Positions 9,033 through 19,680 of a stretch of DNA of 64,000 nt are shown in pieces. The notes under the pieces were generated by a model. The model saw nothing but the letters and a program-made list of their open reading frames with translations, made no database searches and had not been told where the DNA came from. The position numbers and the translations under genes are program-made. The DNA is taken from positions 1,067,326-1,131,325 of the forward strand of contig NZ_CP084098.1 of NCBI RefSeq assembly GCF_036345015.1. The letters run 5' to 3'. The stretch comes from Cyanobacterium sp. Dongsha4 (GTDB lineage: Bacteria > Cyanobacteriota > Cyanobacteriia > Cyanobacteriales > Cyanobacteriaceae). The number at the start of each line of letters is the position of its first letter. The first letter of the stretch is position 1.

Positions 9033-9782
9033 TTAAAATAATGCCTTTTGGCGACGAGCAAATAACTTACGAGTGTTAACGTTATGGGTTACTTCAGACA
9101 GAGGAAGAGAACGGAAGTTTTTACCAAAACTATCTACCTGATAAACAGTATCTGTATTTAAGTCTAAGGCACTTAGCCATCCTTGCCCATGATGATAAAC
9201 TCCTGTATCTATACCGAGCCATCCTTCTCCTTTGGCAATTTGCCCCGGTTTTAGTCCATTAAAGGTAAAAGTTATAGTGTGACCGATGATGATTGTTTTA
9301 TCTTTAAAATAAGCCTTTTCAGTACTATGAAATTCTGAGCGAATCCAACAAAATTGATCTGGGGATTGTTGAGTAATATTTAAACGGGGGTCAACTCCAG
9401 CATGAACTAACCAATAATCTCCTAAGTCAAAGAAGAAGGGAAGACTTTTCATCCAGTCTAGATGTTCAGGCGAGGGCATTTTATGACCATAACTCATTAC
9501 AGTAGCGTTGCCTCCATTTTGTAACCACGATTGGAAGGCTTGATGATTAAGTTTTCCGTTTCCTAAAGCATCGAGTAACATAATTTCGTGATTACCAAGG
9601 ATGCAATGGTAGTCATTTTTCATGACAAATTCTACTACCTGAGAACTTTCAGGACCACGATCAATTAAATCCCCTAAAAAATAAACTTGATCCTCTTGAG
9701 TGGGTGCAATGTGATTAAACAAGGAACATAATGCTTCGTAGTGACCATGAACATCTCCGATAACCAATCTTTTGTGACTCAT
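9033..9782 (-). CDS. PPP-type metallophosphoesterase (serine/threonine phosphatase-like)
   Basis: 249 residues with the ordered metallophosphoesterase motifs: D10-V-H12 in GDVHGHYEA, GDLIDRGPES (D38, D41, R42), GNHE at 63-66, and later histidines in VHAGVD and IIGHT. This set matches the bacterial lambda-phosphatase/PrpE branch of the PPP family, which dephosphorylates Ser/Thr/Tyr residues or acts on dinucleoside polyphosphates. No membrane segment or signal peptide. It stands alone, divergent from miaE. The substrate is not predictable. Confidence 0.9.
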   Translation of the reverse strand: MSHKRLVIGDVHGHYEALCSLFNHIAPTQEDQVYFLGDLIDRGPESSQVVEFVMKNDYHCILGNHEIMLLDALGNGKLNHQAFQSWLQNGGNATVMSYGHKMPSPEHLDWMKSLPFFFDLGDYWLVHAGVDPRLNITQQSPDQFCWIRSEFHSTEKAYFKDKTIIIGHTITFTFNGLKPGQIAKGEGWLGIDTGVYHHGQGWLSALDLNTDTVYQVDSFGKNFRSLPLSEVTHNVNTRKLFARRQKALF

Positions 9783-9880
9783 TCTATTTATTTAAGATAT
9801 TTATGTTTACTAATAGAAATATATAAGTTTTTATCCTAGTCTAACTAAATTTATTTTATTATGGGTAGGCTGGTTATTTT

Positions 9881-10492
9881 TTGTTTGCTTACAAATTCGT
9901 GTCTAGTTTCACTAAAATTAAGTTACTTTGTCAACCCACTCAGTCTGCATGGTTAGAACAGGCTTTGGATAATCTTGATCTCATTTTACTAGATCACTCT
10001 CATTGTGAACGCAAAGCGGCGGGGGTAGCTGTGAATTTTTTGTTTCGCTATCCTGCCCATGAGGATTTAGTTTATCAGTTAACGGCGATCGCACAGGAGG
10101 AGTTAGAACATTTTGAGCAGGTAAATCAATGGTTAAAGAAAAAGAATATTCCTCTCGCTCCGTTAAAACCTTCTCCTTATGGTGCTACTTTGAAACAGAC
10201 TATTAGAAAACAAGAACCTCACAGGCTTTTAGATTCTTTGCTCATCTCTGCTTTAATTGAAGCGCGATCGCATGAAAGATTAGGATTACTTGCCCAACAT
10301 TGTCCTGACTTGGAGTTAGCAAAGTTTTACCGAGGATTAATGGCTTCTGAGGCTAGACATTATGGCATTTACTGGGTATTGGCTACTCAATACTTCGATC
10401 GCACCATTGTTGATTTACGCCTATCTGAATTAGCACAACTAGAAAGTGATACTTTAAGTAACCTTCATCCTGAACCGAGAATTCATAGTTAA
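9881..10492 (+). CDS. miaE: tRNA-(ms2io6A)-hydroxylase MiaE
   Basis: About 200 residues of the MiaE fold: a ferritin-like diiron helical bundle with iron-ligand segments LLDHSHCERKAAG, EELEHFEQV, ALIEARSHERLGLL and ASEARHYGIY supplying Glu and His ligands. It hydroxylates the isopentenyl group of ms2i6A37 in certain tRNAs. There is no ATG at the front of the frame. The first possible start is TTG 9881 and the next is GTG 9899, which would place the conserved KLLCQPTQ segment nearer the N-terminus. The start is therefore uncertain. Confidence 0.93.
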   Translation: MFAYKFVSSFTKIKLLCQPTQSAWLEQALDNLDLILLDHSHCERKAAGVAVNFLFRYPAHEDLVYQLTAIAQEELEHFEQVNQWLKKKNIPLAPLKPSPYGATLKQTIRKQEPHRLLDSLLISALIEARSHERLGLLAQHCPDLELAKFYRGLMASEARHYGIYWVLATQYFDRTIVDLRLSELAQLESDTLSNLHPEPRIHS

Positions 10493-10628
10493 TAAAGGGC
10501 AGGAGGAAAGGGCAAACCCCTCTATGTCTCCCCTTTTAAGGGGAGAGGGGCAAGGGTAAATTAATTAGTTTCTCCCCAACACCCTAATCCTCTAATCCCC
10601 CATTCTTAATCCCGAACTCTGAACCTTC

Positions 10629-10841
10629 TTAATTAACACTCCACCAGCCAAAACCCGGACCGATAAAACGAATAGTAATCCAAGTAAAAGCTAAGAGCCC
10701 AATACCAATCCAAGCACCACGAGTGGTTAATTTATAGGCATCTTCTGCTTGTTTTTTGGTGAGGGGTAGCCAAGGATAAAGTCTTTCTTCTTTACCGTAA
10801 TCATCCCCTAAGTTGTCTTTTCTACGTTTTGATTCTCCCAT
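10629..10841 (-). CDS. DUF2839 family small membrane protein
   Basis: 70 residues starting MGESKRRKDNLGDDYG, then a PWLPLTKKQAE segment and one membrane helix (about residues 43-62, ending in the Gly/Trp-rich GPGFGWW). This matches the cyanobacterial DUF2839 family, of unknown function. It lies 34 bp upstream of pepA on the same strand, so it may share its transcript. Confidence 0.88.
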   Translation of the reverse strand: MGESKRRKDNLGDDYGKEERLYPWLPLTKKQAEDAYKLTTRGAWIGIGLLAFTWITIRFIGPGFGWWSVN

Positions 10842-10875
10842 GATAGTTTCTCTAATCTAGTTAATAAAACAAAAA

Positions 10876-12354
10876 TTAATTATTGATAACCCAATTGACA
10901 AGGGTGCGCACTGCAAAGCCTGTACCACCTTCATTATTGACAGCACTGGGTTTATCTGCCCAAACTGGCCCTGCTATATCTAAATGAGCCCAAGGGGTAT
11001 CTTTGACGAATTGTTGCAAGAATAAGGCGGCAGTGATTGAACCTCCTGCACGAGTGCCAGTATTTTTCATATCGGCAATAGGAGATTTCATCTGTTCAAA
11101 ATATTTACTTTCCATGGGCATTTGCCAGAATTTTTCTCCTCCTGCTTCGGCGGCAATTTTTAACTCATTGGCTAATTTATCCTCTGTTGTCCATAATCCT
11201 GCTATATCATTACCTAAAGCAACAATACAAGCCCCTGTTAATGTGGCTAAGTCAACCATCGCATCAACACCTAATTTGTCGGCATAAACAAGAGCATCAG
11301 CAAGGGTTAAACGCCCTTCTGCATCGGTATTGTTAACTTCGATGGTTTTGCCATTGGAGGCGGTTAAGATGTCTCCAGGGTGCATTGCCTTACCACTAAT
11401 CATATTTTCAGTGACTGCACTGATAAAGTGTACTTCTACATCTGGTTTTAAAAGTGCGATCGCCTTTGCCGCCCCAAAAGTAGCCGCCGCACCGCCCATA
11501 TCCATTTTCATGGTTTCGATGCCACTACCACTAACTTTGAGGTTTAAACCACCTGAATCGAAAGTTAAACCTTTACCGACAATGGCTAGTTTCCGTTTTG
11601 CTGTGCCTTGGGGTTTATAGACGAGGTGAATAAATTTAGGAGGTAAATCAGAGGCTTTGGCTACTCCTAAAAATGCACCCATGCCTAATTTTTCGCACTC
11701 TGCTTGTTCGAGAATCGTTAATTCTAAATTATGTGCTGAGGCTAAATTCTGCACCATTTCCGCCATGGTAACAGGATTAATGTCGTTAGCGGGGGAGTTG
11801 ACTAATTCTCTGGCTAAAATGACCCCAGAAGCAATATTTTGGGCTTTAGTGATTGCTGATTCACTGGCAGATAATCCCAGTAATTCAATGGTATCGAGAT
11901 TGATTTTACTTTCCTCTGGCTCAGATTTAAAACGATTGTCTTGATGAGAAGCGAGAATTATACCTTCGCTGATAACTTGAGCTAGAATTTCGTCTTCATA
12001 ATTGTCACAATTTATTGCTACCCCTAATTTTGCCACTTTTCCCTGCTTGGCAATACGGGCTATATTTCCTCCTGCCTGACGAAAAGTATCTAAGGTAACA
12101 TCTTCTGCTTTTCCTAAACCAATGATAATAATTTTTTTGATGGCACTATCTCCCCCCACACGTGCGATCGCACTTACTCCTTCTTTCCCTGTAAATTCTG
12201 TTTCAGCGATTAACTCACTGATGGTATTTCCTAATTTTTGATCTAAGAGATTTAATTCTTCTGTTAGACTGAGGTTGTCATCAGCGAAAAAACCTAATGC
12301 TAAAGCTGAACCACTCCAATCTAATTTATTAGTATTTCTGACTTTTATATCCAT
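10876..12354 (-). CDS. pepA: Leucyl aminopeptidase (M17)
   Basis: 492 residues. The C-terminal catalytic domain contains the M17 metal and active-site motifs [14 protein letters not shown] and [14 protein letters not shown], with MDMGGAA between them. The N-terminal 150 residues are the variable macrodomain-like part. It is a cytoplasmic hexameric zinc/manganese peptidase that removes N-terminal residues, especially leucine, during peptide turnover. Several antisense frames inside it are coding shadows. The length is normal and no critical residue is missing. Confidence 0.97.
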   Translation of the reverse strand: MDIKVRNTNKLDWSGSALALGFFADDNLSLTEELNLLDQKLGNTISELIAETEFTGKEGVSAIARVGGDSAIKKIIIIGLGKAEDVTLDTFRQAGGNIARIAKQGKVAKLGVAINCDNYEDEILAQVISEGIILASHQDNRFKSEPEESKINLDTIELLGLSASESAITKAQNIASGVILARELVNSPANDINPVTMAEMVQNLASAHNLELTILEQAECEKLGMGAFLGVAKASDLPPKFIHLVYKPQGTAKRKLAIVGKGLTFDSGGLNLKVSGSGIETMKMDMGGAAATFGAAKAIALLKPDVEVHFISAVTENMISGKAMHPGDILTASNGKTIEVNNTDAEGRLTLADALVYADKLGVDAMVDLATLTGACIVALGNDIAGLWTTEDKLANELKIAAEAGGEKFWQMPMESKYFEQMKSPIADMKNTGTRAGGSITAALFLQQFVKDTPWAHLDIAGPVWADKPSAVNNEGGTGFAVRTLVNWVINN

Positions 12355-12389
12355 TATGTTCTGAGGAAATATTTGAGTTTATATTATTT

Positions 12390-12692
12390 TTAATTTTTAC
12401 TACTTCTCAAGATTATATAGCAATCCTTATATTTCCCTTCTGGATTAAATAGCAACAGGATATTAAAATATTGAGAAACTGTTAACCTTTCATCTTCAGG
12501 AAAAGGTAAATCAGCAACCGTTAAACCTTTCTTCACTAGATAATAAAAATCTAATACCTCTATACCAACAATATTATTATCTTTATCGTAGTCAATAATA
12601 ATTCTGTCTGTTTCAGGTTCGGTGCTGTCAATTTTATTTTCCGTTAATTTAAAATAAATTGCGTCAACTTCATTATCGTAGGTAACAATCAT
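12390..12692 (-). CDS. DUF2283 domain protein
   Basis: 100 residues. The first 55 (MIVTYDNEVDAIYFKL...DRIIIDYDKDNNIVGIEVLDF) match the DUF2283 pattern, a small beta-rich domain often found in plasmid- or TA-like contexts in cyanobacteria. The remaining 45 residues are unlike the domain and may be a run-on tail. A good Shine-Dalgarno sequence (GAGG) precedes the ATG. No partner toxin gene is visible. Function unknown. Confidence 0.8.
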   Translation of the reverse strand: MIVTYDNEVDAIYFKLTENKIDSTEPETDRIIIDYDKDNNIVGIEVLDFYYLVKKGLTVADLPFPEDERLTVSQYFNILLLFNPEGKYKDCYIILRSSKN

Positions 12693-12706
12693 ATTTTTTC
12701 CTCAAA

Positions 12707-12723
12707 TCGGGCTAGAAGCCCGA
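12707..12723 (-). terminator. Hairpin downstream of the GH57 gene
   Basis: A perfect 7-bp stem (TCGGGCT/AGCCCGA) with a 3-base loop lies between the GH57 stop and the DUF2283 start. On the minus strand it is followed only by TTTGAGG rather than a long T-run, so it is a weak intrinsic terminator candidate. It may also fold in the DUF2283 leader. Confidence 0.35.
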
Positions 12724-12798
12724 AATACCCTTCAAAAATCATTATTTAAAGTGTTAAATACCCATAAACATTATTGCGAAACAAATAAATCAGAAAAA

Positions 12799-14382
12799 TT
12801 AGCGATAAACTTGATAGTCAAAATCAGGAAAAATATTATCCATTATTTCTAACTTTAATAGCCAATCTCCGTTAATATCCCCGTTTTTTATCTCCTCGTA
12901 AAGTCGGTTAAATCTCAATAAATGATTTTTTGTCCTTTTGATGGCATAATCTACCATTGTGCCTGTGTGCATAATAAATGCCCAATCTGATGATTGTGCC
13001 AGTAACAATTCTCTTCCTGCTTGGTTTAATGCTCTTAATTCTAATTCGCTCTCTGGATTACGTTGGGCTAACTCAGTCATTTTTTCAATGGCTTTGTGAA
13101 GATGCGGATAAATCCAACTATTACTTTCATTTAACCAAAATTCATGGTATCCCTTGTAACCCCAACTAGATTGAGCAGGGGTTGCCACCTGTTGGGTAGG
13201 GTGATTTTGTAAATATTCCCCCAAAGTAGTCATCACAATAGTTTCTTGATCAAACCATATTTTGCGACATAAAAAATCAAGAAATTGTGGACCTTCATAC
13301 CACCAATGTCCGTATAATTCAGCATCATAGGGAGAAACAACAATTGGTTCTCTACCCATTACCCCTGCTAGGTGCTTCATCTGTTGAATTCGGTTAAACA
13401 AAAAATTTCCAGCGTGTTCTGCGGCTTTTTCTTTTGCCCAATATGGATCATAAAGACCTTTTTCTGAAAGACTACAGGTGCGATCGGTAATCTTGTAGTA
13501 TTTAATGCCTACATTTTTTCTTTGACCATTGGGCATAATATAAGGTTTAATATATTCATAATCAGCTTCCCATCCTAAATCCTTATAAAATTCTCGATAG
13601 ACTGGATCACCCGGATAACCTATTTCCGAAGACCAAACCTGTTGAGATGACTCAGAATCTCGCCCAAATACCGCAACACCTCTAGGGGTGAAAATAGGAG
13701 CATAAGTACCAAAACGAGGTGCAGGATTTCCATGAATTAAGCCATGTCCATCAGTGATAAAATACCTCAACCCTGCCGAAGCCAAAATATCCTCTAAACC
13801 TTGATAGTAAGCACATTCTGGCAACCATATCCCTTGGGGAAACTGTCCGAAATTATCATGATAATGGTCACGGGCTACCTCAATTTGAGCTTTAACAGCG
13901 TTGGGATACATTTTCATTAATGGTAAATAACCATGAGTAGCCCCGCAAGTCACAATGTCGAGATTATGGCTGTCTTGAAAAGTTTTAAAAGCTGACACTA
14001 AATCCCTTTCCGATTCATCCCATATTTGTCGAATCTGGGCAAATTCTTGTTCATAATATTCGGCTAAATACTTGAGATGTCCATTATTTTGATTGCTTAT
14101 AACTTCTTTTAGAATTAACTGTTCTAATTTGTGGAGATACTGATCATAACGATGTTGTAAAAGTTCATCTTTTAGCATAGACACAAGAGTCGGTGTTAGA
14201 CTCATGGTGATTTTGAACTCAACTCCATCTTTTTTTAAGTCTCTAAAAACTCTTAGTAAAGGAATATAAGTTTCCGTAATTGCTTCATATAACCACTCTT
14301 CTTCTAATACATAGTCACTTTCAGGATGACGAACGAAGGGTAAATGTGCGTGTAATACTAAGGCGAGATAGCCAAGAGCCAT
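12799..14382 (-). CDS. GH57 1,4-alpha-glucan branching enzyme-like protein
   Basis: 527 residues. The N-terminal GH57 (beta/alpha)7 barrel starts MALGYLALVLHAHLPFVRHPE, with the catalytic nucleophile Glu in WLPECAYY (E189) and the acid/base Asp in SPYDAELYGHWWYEG (D353). A C-terminal all-alpha DUF1957 domain follows (about 415-527). This architecture is that of the short GH57 branching enzymes involved in glycogen or polyglucan synthesis. Other GH57 activities (alpha-amylase, 4-alpha-glucanotransferase) are less likely with DUF1957. It is cytoplasmic, with no signal peptide. Confidence 0.9.
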   Translation of the reverse strand: MALGYLALVLHAHLPFVRHPESDYVLEEEWLYEAITETYIPLLRVFRDLKKDGVEFKITMSLTPTLVSMLKDELLQHRYDQYLHKLEQLILKEVISNQNNGHLKYLAEYYEQEFAQIRQIWDESERDLVSAFKTFQDSHNLDIVTCGATHGYLPLMKMYPNAVKAQIEVARDHYHDNFGQFPQGIWLPECAYYQGLEDILASAGLRYFITDGHGLIHGNPAPRFGTYAPIFTPRGVAVFGRDSESSQQVWSSEIGYPGDPVYREFYKDLGWEADYEYIKPYIMPNGQRKNVGIKYYKITDRTCSLSEKGLYDPYWAKEKAAEHAGNFLFNRIQQMKHLAGVMGREPIVVSPYDAELYGHWWYEGPQFLDFLCRKIWFDQETIVMTTLGEYLQNHPTQQVATPAQSSWGYKGYHEFWLNESNSWIYPHLHKAIEKMTELAQRNPESELELRALNQAGRELLLAQSSDWAFIMHTGTMVDYAIKRTKNHLLRFNRLYEEIKNGDINGDWLLKLEIMDNIFPDFDYQVYR

Positions 14383-14509
14383 AATTTATATTAATAACTG
14401 TTCTTTGGTTATGATGATTAGTTTACAGTTTTTCAAAAGAATAAGGGGAAGATTTTTGGGAAGCAAATTAAGTTAAATCTTCATGATTATTGATATATTG
14501 ATCTTAAAA

Positions 14510-15148
14510 TTAGGCAACAAAAGAAGGACATAAATGACTTAAAGTACATTCGGTGCAACGAGGTTTACGAGCATTACAAACTGCTCTACCATGATAAATA
14601 ATGCTAATAGAAAAATTTTCCCATTCTGGTTGGGGTAATAACTTCATCAAATCCTTTTCAATCTGTATCGGATTAGAATGCTTAGTTAAACCTAGACGAT
14701 TACTAAGCCGTTTAACATGGGTATCCACCGTTACACCCTCAATAATGCCAAAAGCGTGAGCTAACACGACATTAGCGGTTTTACGGGCAACTCCTGCAAG
14801 GGTTAACAATTCTGTCATAGTTTGAGGTACTTTCCCATCAAAATCATTAACAATTCTGATACAGGCATTCTGAATATTTTTAGCTTTGTTGCGATAAAAA
14901 CCCGTAGAGCGAATTAAATTTTCTATTTCTTCTCTATCAGCTTGGGCAAAACTTTGGGCATCAGGAAAACGCTCAAATAAAGCTGGTGTAACCTTATTTA
15001 CCCTCTCATCGGTGCATTGTGCAGAAAGAATCGTTGCCACTAATAATTGCAGAGGTGTGTCATGATTTAAACTACAAGTAGCAGTAGGATACAGTTGTTT
15101 CAGGATAGTTAAAATTTCCGTTGCCTTTTTCTTCTTACTAATTCTCAT
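14510..15148 (-). CDS. nth: Endonuclease III
   Basis: 212 residues with the helix-hairpin-helix and catalytic Lys in LAGVARKTANVVL, the catalytic Asp in VDTHVKRLSNRLGL, and a C-terminal [4Fe-4S] cluster C191-x6-C198-x2-C201-x5-C207. It is a base-excision repair glycosylase/AP lyase for oxidised pyrimidines. The length is standard and all catalytic residues are present. It stands alone on its strand, downstream of the Uma2-like gene. Confidence 0.97.
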   Translation of the reverse strand: MRISKKKKATEILTILKQLYPTATCSLNHDTPLQLLVATILSAQCTDERVNKVTPALFERFPDAQSFAQADREEIENLIRSTGFYRNKAKNIQNACIRIVNDFDGKVPQTMTELLTLAGVARKTANVVLAHAFGIIEGVTVDTHVKRLSNRLGLTKHSNPIQIEKDLMKLLPQPEWENFSISIIYHGRAVCNARKPRCTECTLSHLCPSFVA

Positions 15149-15348
15149 GTTATTGTTATGAATTTTATATCTTTAAATTTATCATTTTTCTCCCGTGAAA
15201 CAGGCATCTTGCTTGTGGTTAATTTCATGGGGTGATAAGGCTTCTCATTCATAAATCGCTTTGCAATAAACCTTTAGTACTGAGCGATAGCGAAGGATCA
15301 CAAAACTAATAAATTACATTCAATAAATTAAACTAATAATATATAATG

Positions 15349-15894
15349 TTACCACACAAATAACTGCTCAATTACTAATTCTAAATCAGGAAAAGATTGA
15401 ATTTTTAAAGTACCTTTAGATAAAGTTTTATTTACTAAATAATTATCACTTTCAGGATTAAAAAATACATGAATTTGACGACTATTAATATCTACAACCC
15501 AATACTCTTTTATCCCTTCTTTGGCATAGGTTTTTTTCTTCTCATTTAAGTCATAACTCAGAGTTTTATTCGACACTTCAATTAATAAGAAAATGTCATC
15601 CGCAAAGGGATGTCTATTTTTATAGTTATGAGAATGAGGTTTAACAATGGCAATATCAGGTTCAGGCTCAGAATTGCTCAAAGTAATCGGATGTGCCTCT
15701 CTGATGAATGCTAATCCTTTTAATTTTTCTCGAAGATAATTAGAACCACTAGAAGTTATATAAGTATGCAATGGACTTTCTGGAGGCATTTCGATTAATT
15801 CTCCTTCTAATAATTCAACATTTTTATCCGCTAAAACTCCATTATTAATTAAATTATGATAATCTTCTAATGACCATTTCATTAAGGTTTTCAT
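15349..15894 (-). CDS. Uma2 family (DUF820) nuclease-like protein
   Basis: 181 residues of the Uma2 family, abundant in cyanobacteria. The restriction-endonuclease-like core is visible: SEPEPDIAIVK, then DIFLLIEVSNKT, then KEYWVVDI, giving the PD-(D/E)xK-type acidic residues. It starts MKTLMKWSLEDYHNLINNG, normal for the family. The cellular function of Uma2 proteins is not known; a nuclease role is inferred from the fold. Confidence 0.88.
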   Translation of the reverse strand: MKTLMKWSLEDYHNLINNGVLADKNVELLEGELIEMPPESPLHTYITSSGSNYLREKLKGLAFIREAHPITLSNSEPEPDIAIVKPHSHNYKNRHPFADDIFLLIEVSNKTLSYDLNEKKKTYAKEGIKEYWVVDINSRQIHVFFNPESDNYLVNKTLSKGTLKIQSFPDLELVIEQLFVW

Positions 15895-16350
15895 AGCAGT
15901 TATATTGATTTTATACTTTGATTATGATCGATAAAGATAATGACATCTCGATCGCATCTTTTTTTCAGTTCATTTACCCTCGTAAGTGCGATCGTATTTT
16001 TACATTGACAGAAATATTATGTTCAAGAATAATATCATTTTAGGATAAAAATTTATATATTGTTATTGATAGTAAATTTTTAGGACATTCCGTCATTCCG
16101 AGCTTGTCGAGGAATCTCAACCCAATGATTTTGGCTATCCAATGCCCAAGTAATATTTCTCTTAAACTGTGCTACTCTTGATATCGAATCAAGAGAATTA
16201 ATCCCCGAATATTACAAAGGAGAAGAAATCTTAATTACTGATAATATTCAACGATCGCACTCTGCTAATAATTAGTTTTTATCTACACTAATATTAAAGT
16301 ATTTATGCTCTAGTTTTTTCATAGTTTGAAAAGGGTAAACATAACAAACA
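15895..16350 (+). other. Intergenic region with possible gene remnant
   Basis: 456 bp with no intact gene. Positions 16132-16275 (+) form a start-less open stretch of about 48 codons ending ...LIPEYYKGEEILITDNIQ and a stop, possibly a decayed C-terminus of some protein. A palindrome-like string CATTCCGAGC...GAGGAATC near 16091-16115 resembles dispersed bacterial repeats. Two HIP1-like GCGATCG cores are present. Nothing else was recognised. Confidence 0.4.
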
Positions 16351-16850
16351 ATGGATTTTTCTCATACGTTAATGGATATCATTTTTTGGTTAATAATTAG
16401 TGTATTTTTCTTGACAACCTTTGGTTCGTCATCTGGAAAAAATGATAATAAATTAAACCTAGCAAAAAAAAATATTCTGACACTACAAAAGAGAATAATT
16501 TAAACCATTTAACGAATAATGATAACGGACAAGATGCCATTTATTTGGATATTGGGCAAGTGGTAGAAATGGGGAAAGCTGAACTTAGTTACGATAGTTC
16601 AGGAAAAATGACCAGTGGTATCGTAAAATCTCAAAACACCTATAAATCTCTCACCTATGAATTAGATTGGCAAGGAAACATTATTAAGTCTGCCTGTATT
16701 GCTCAATTAAATCCCCTTGGCACGGTGGGAAAAGATCGTCTTAAAATACATCTGGAAATAGATGATAACCGAATGTTGTTACTGACTGTAACAGATCTTC
16801 TGACTCAACAAGTATTAGTCTATAAGAGTGCGATCGCACATTTATATTAA
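16351..16850 (+). pseudogene. Frameshifted hypothetical membrane-anchored protein
   Basis: From ATG 16351 the frame reads MDFSHTLMDIIFWLIISVFFL (a membrane anchor) and stops after 50 codons at 16501. The next frame is open from before 16458 to 16850 and continues plausibly (KKKYSDTTKENN... GQDAIYLDIGQVVEMGKAELSYD...). The two frames join at a run of nine A at 16464-16472; one extra A would give an intact product of about 166 residues with one N-terminal helix and a soluble domain. This could be a true mutation, a slippery tract or a sequencing error. No family recognised. Confidence 0.6.
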
Positions 16851-16869
16851 TTAACATTTTCTTGAGTAG

Positions 16870-16886
16870 GGTGGGCAATGCCCACC
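16870..16886. terminator. GC-rich hairpin between convergent genes
   Basis: GGTGGGC-AAT-GCCCACC forms a perfect 7-bp stem between the end of the frameshifted gene and the stop of glnB, so it could terminate both. It lacks a strong T-run on either side. The same palindrome type is a common dispersed repeat in cyanobacteria. Confidence 0.4.
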
Positions 16887-16901
16887 ATTAGATTAATTGA
16901 A

Positions 16902-17549
<648 letters not shown>

Positions 17550-19358
17550 ATGGCGCTAATTGTCCAAAAATACGGTGGTAGTTCTGTTGGTTCAACCGAT
17601 CGCATCAAGTCTGTAAGTAAGAGAATTTCCCAAACAGTAAAGGAGGGAAATCAAGTGGTAGTGGTGGTTTCGGCAATGGGCAAGACTACTGACGGTTTGG
17701 TCAAATTAGCCCATGAAATTACTGCTAATCCCTGTCGTCGGGAAATGGATATGTTACTCTCCACAGGGGAGCAAGTGTCCATCTCTTTGTTGAGTATGGC
17801 ATTACAGGAAATTGGACAACCTGCGATTTCCCTCACGGGCGCACAGGTAGGTATTACAACAGAAGCTAATTATAGCAAAGCTCGAATTTTAGAAATTAAG
17901 ACCGATCGCATCAATCGTCATTTAGAACAAGGACAAGTGGTTGTGGTTGCTGGTTTTCAGGGCATTATTCATGGAGAAGAATTGGAAATTACCACATTAG
18001 GTAGGGGAGGTTCAGATACTTCGGCTGTGGCTTTGGCTGTGGCTTTACAGGCTGATTGTTGTGAAATTTATACCGATGTACCAGGTATTTTAACAACTGA
18101 TCCGCGCATTGTACCTTCAGCGAAATTAATGGATGAGATTACCGCCGATGAGATGTTAGAGTTAGCTAGTTTAGGGGCGAAGGTGTTGCATCCGAGAGCG
18201 GTGGAAATTGCCCGTAATTTTGGGATGCCTTTGGTGGTAAAATCCAGTTGGACTAATGATCCGGGGACTAGGGTGATTTCTCCTCCGAATTTAGGTAAAT
18301 CTTTAGTGGGTTTAGAAATTACTAAGGCAGTGGATGCGGTACAATACGACGCAGATCAAGCTAAAGTAGCCCTATTGCGTGTTCCCGATCGCCCAGGGGT
18401 TGCCGCCCGTTTATTTGGGGAGATTGCCCGTCATGATGTGGATGTGGATTTGATTATTCAGTCTATCCATGAGGGAAATAGTAACGATATTGCTTTTTCT
18501 GTGGTGAAAGGAGTGTTACCGAAGGCTGAAGCCGTAGCAATGGCGATCGCACCTATTTTGGGAGAAGAAGGCAACACCGATATTTTAGTGGAAAAGAAAA
18601 TTGCGAAAATTGCGATCGCAGGGGCTGGAATGATAGGCAGACCTGGTATTGCGGCTCAAATGTTCCAAGCCTTGGCAAAAGCCGAAGTCAATATTCAGAT
18701 GATTTCTACCTCGGAGGTGAAGGTTAGTTGTATCGTAGCAGAAGATGAATGCGATCGTGCGATCGCTGCTTTATGTGAAACTTTTGACATAGCCAGTTCT
18801 AGCGTTACTTTGAACGATAATAGTAAAGATATAGCCAATCTTGTACCAGTGAGGGGAGTTGCCTTAGATCAAAATCAAGCACAATTAGCCATCTTATTTG
18901 TACCAGATGTACCGGGGATGGCGGCGAAAATCTTTACCGTCTTAGCGGACGCCAATATCAGCGTTGACATGATTATTCAATCCCAGAGATGTCGTTTAGT
19001 GGATGGAATCCCCATGCGTGATATTGCCTTTACCGTTGCTCAATCCGATGCCCAAGAAGCGAAAAAAGCCCTGTATCAACTGCAATCCGAGATAAAATTC
19101 AAAGAGATAGTAGTCGAAACCAATATCGCTAAAGTAAGTATTGTTGGCTCAGGAATGATTGGTTCACCAGGAGTTGCGGCTAAATTTTTCAATGCTTTGG
19201 CACAAGAAAAGATAAACATTTCCATGATTACCACCTCCGAAATTAAAATTAGCTGTGTCGTAGATGAATCCCAAGCTATTCAAGCCTTAAAAGCAGTGCA
19301 TGAAGCCTTTGGTTTAGGGGGAGAGACTTTATTGGAAGTTCCTTCAAAGGAGGGATAA
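17550..19358 (+). CDS. lysC: Aspartate kinase with four ACT domains
   Basis: 602 residues. Residues 1-245 are the aspartokinase catalytic domain ([15 protein letters not shown], then [22 protein letters not shown]). Four ACT regulatory domains follow, starting near residues 273, 352, 445 and 528, in two tandem pairs with recurring VPDxPGxAA and GMIGxPGxAA motifs. This duplicated regulatory half is typical of cyanobacterial aspartokinases, inhibited by Lys and/or Thr. It catalyses the first step of Lys/Thr/Met biosynthesis; hom, the third enzyme, is about 3 kb away. Confidence 0.96.
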   Translation: MALIVQKYGGSSVGSTDRIKSVSKRISQTVKEGNQVVVVVSAMGKTTDGLVKLAHEITANPCRREMDMLLSTGEQVSISLLSMALQEIGQPAISLTGAQVGITTEANYSKARILEIKTDRINRHLEQGQVVVVAGFQGIIHGEELEITTLGRGGSDTSAVALAVALQADCCEIYTDVPGILTTDPRIVPSAKLMDEITADEMLELASLGAKVLHPRAVEIARNFGMPLVVKSSWTNDPGTRVISPPNLGKSLVGLEITKAVDAVQYDADQAKVALLRVPDRPGVAARLFGEIARHDVDVDLIIQSIHEGNSNDIAFSVVKGVLPKAEAVAMAIAPILGEEGNTDILVEKKIAKIAIAGAGMIGRPGIAAQMFQALAKAEVNIQMISTSEVKVSCIVAEDECDRAIAALCETFDIASSSVTLNDNSKDIANLVPVRGVALDQNQAQLAILFVPDVPGMAAKIFTVLADANISVDMIIQSQRCRLVDGIPMRDIAFTVAQSDAQEAKKALYQLQSEIKFKEIVVETNIAKVSIVGSGMIGSPGVAAKFFNALAQEKINISMITTSEIKISCVVDESQAIQALKAVHEAFGLGGETLLEVPSKEG

Positions 19359-19444
19359 TTTGAAATAAAGGGTAAGGGGCAAAGGTAAATAGTGAATAAG
19401 AACTTATAACCCCCATTTCCCTAACTCCTAACACCCCATTCTTA

Positions 19445-19623
19445 CCTGAGTTCGATGAAAAAAGTATCGAAAAATAAAGCGTTGAGAGTTATCATCGAGC
19501 TAATTTTGGAATAAAAAATTATTAAATTTAGGAAAAACTTATTTAAAATCAATTTATTCAGCTTTTTTGTCAATAATTATTACTTTTAACTCCGAACTCC
19601 GAACTCCGAACTCCGAACTCAGG
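19445..19623 (+). mobile_element. MITE-like element, copy 2 (with internal CCGAACT array)
   Basis: A 179-bp element with CCTGAGTTC at the left and GAACTCAGG at the right, flanked by TA on each side. It aligns end to end with the reverse complement of the element at 8809-8965, but near the right end it carries about 20 extra bases caused by a CCGAACT heptamer expansion (19592-19619). It has no coding capacity, so a non-autonomous element mobilised by a TA-targeting transposase is inferred. Confidence 0.72.
19592..19619 (+). repeat. Heptamer array CCGAACT x4
   Basis: Four perfect 7-bp units inside the right end of a MITE-like copy, next to its terminal AACTCAGG. The single-unit version is seen in the other MITE copy (AACTCTGAACTCAGG), so the array looks like a local tandem expansion of the element's end. 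Confidence 0.85.
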
Positions 19624-19680
19624 TATTCTTAACCCTATCCATCAATATTGCATCTAATCAGGGTCAAATTCCACATATTT

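Larger units (their letters stand above)
19359..19680 (+). other. lysC-ctaB intergenic region with MITE copy
   Basis: 322 bp between convergent genes. The first 80 bp are degenerate copies of the dispersed GGGCAAAGGTAAATAG / CCCCATT composite. Positions 19445-19623 are a MITE-like element. No ORF. Confidence 0.6.

Noticed and set aside
11003-11944. Three antisense open frames inside pepA.
   Set aside because: pepA is complete and conserved; the antisense frames show no family features and are coding shadows.
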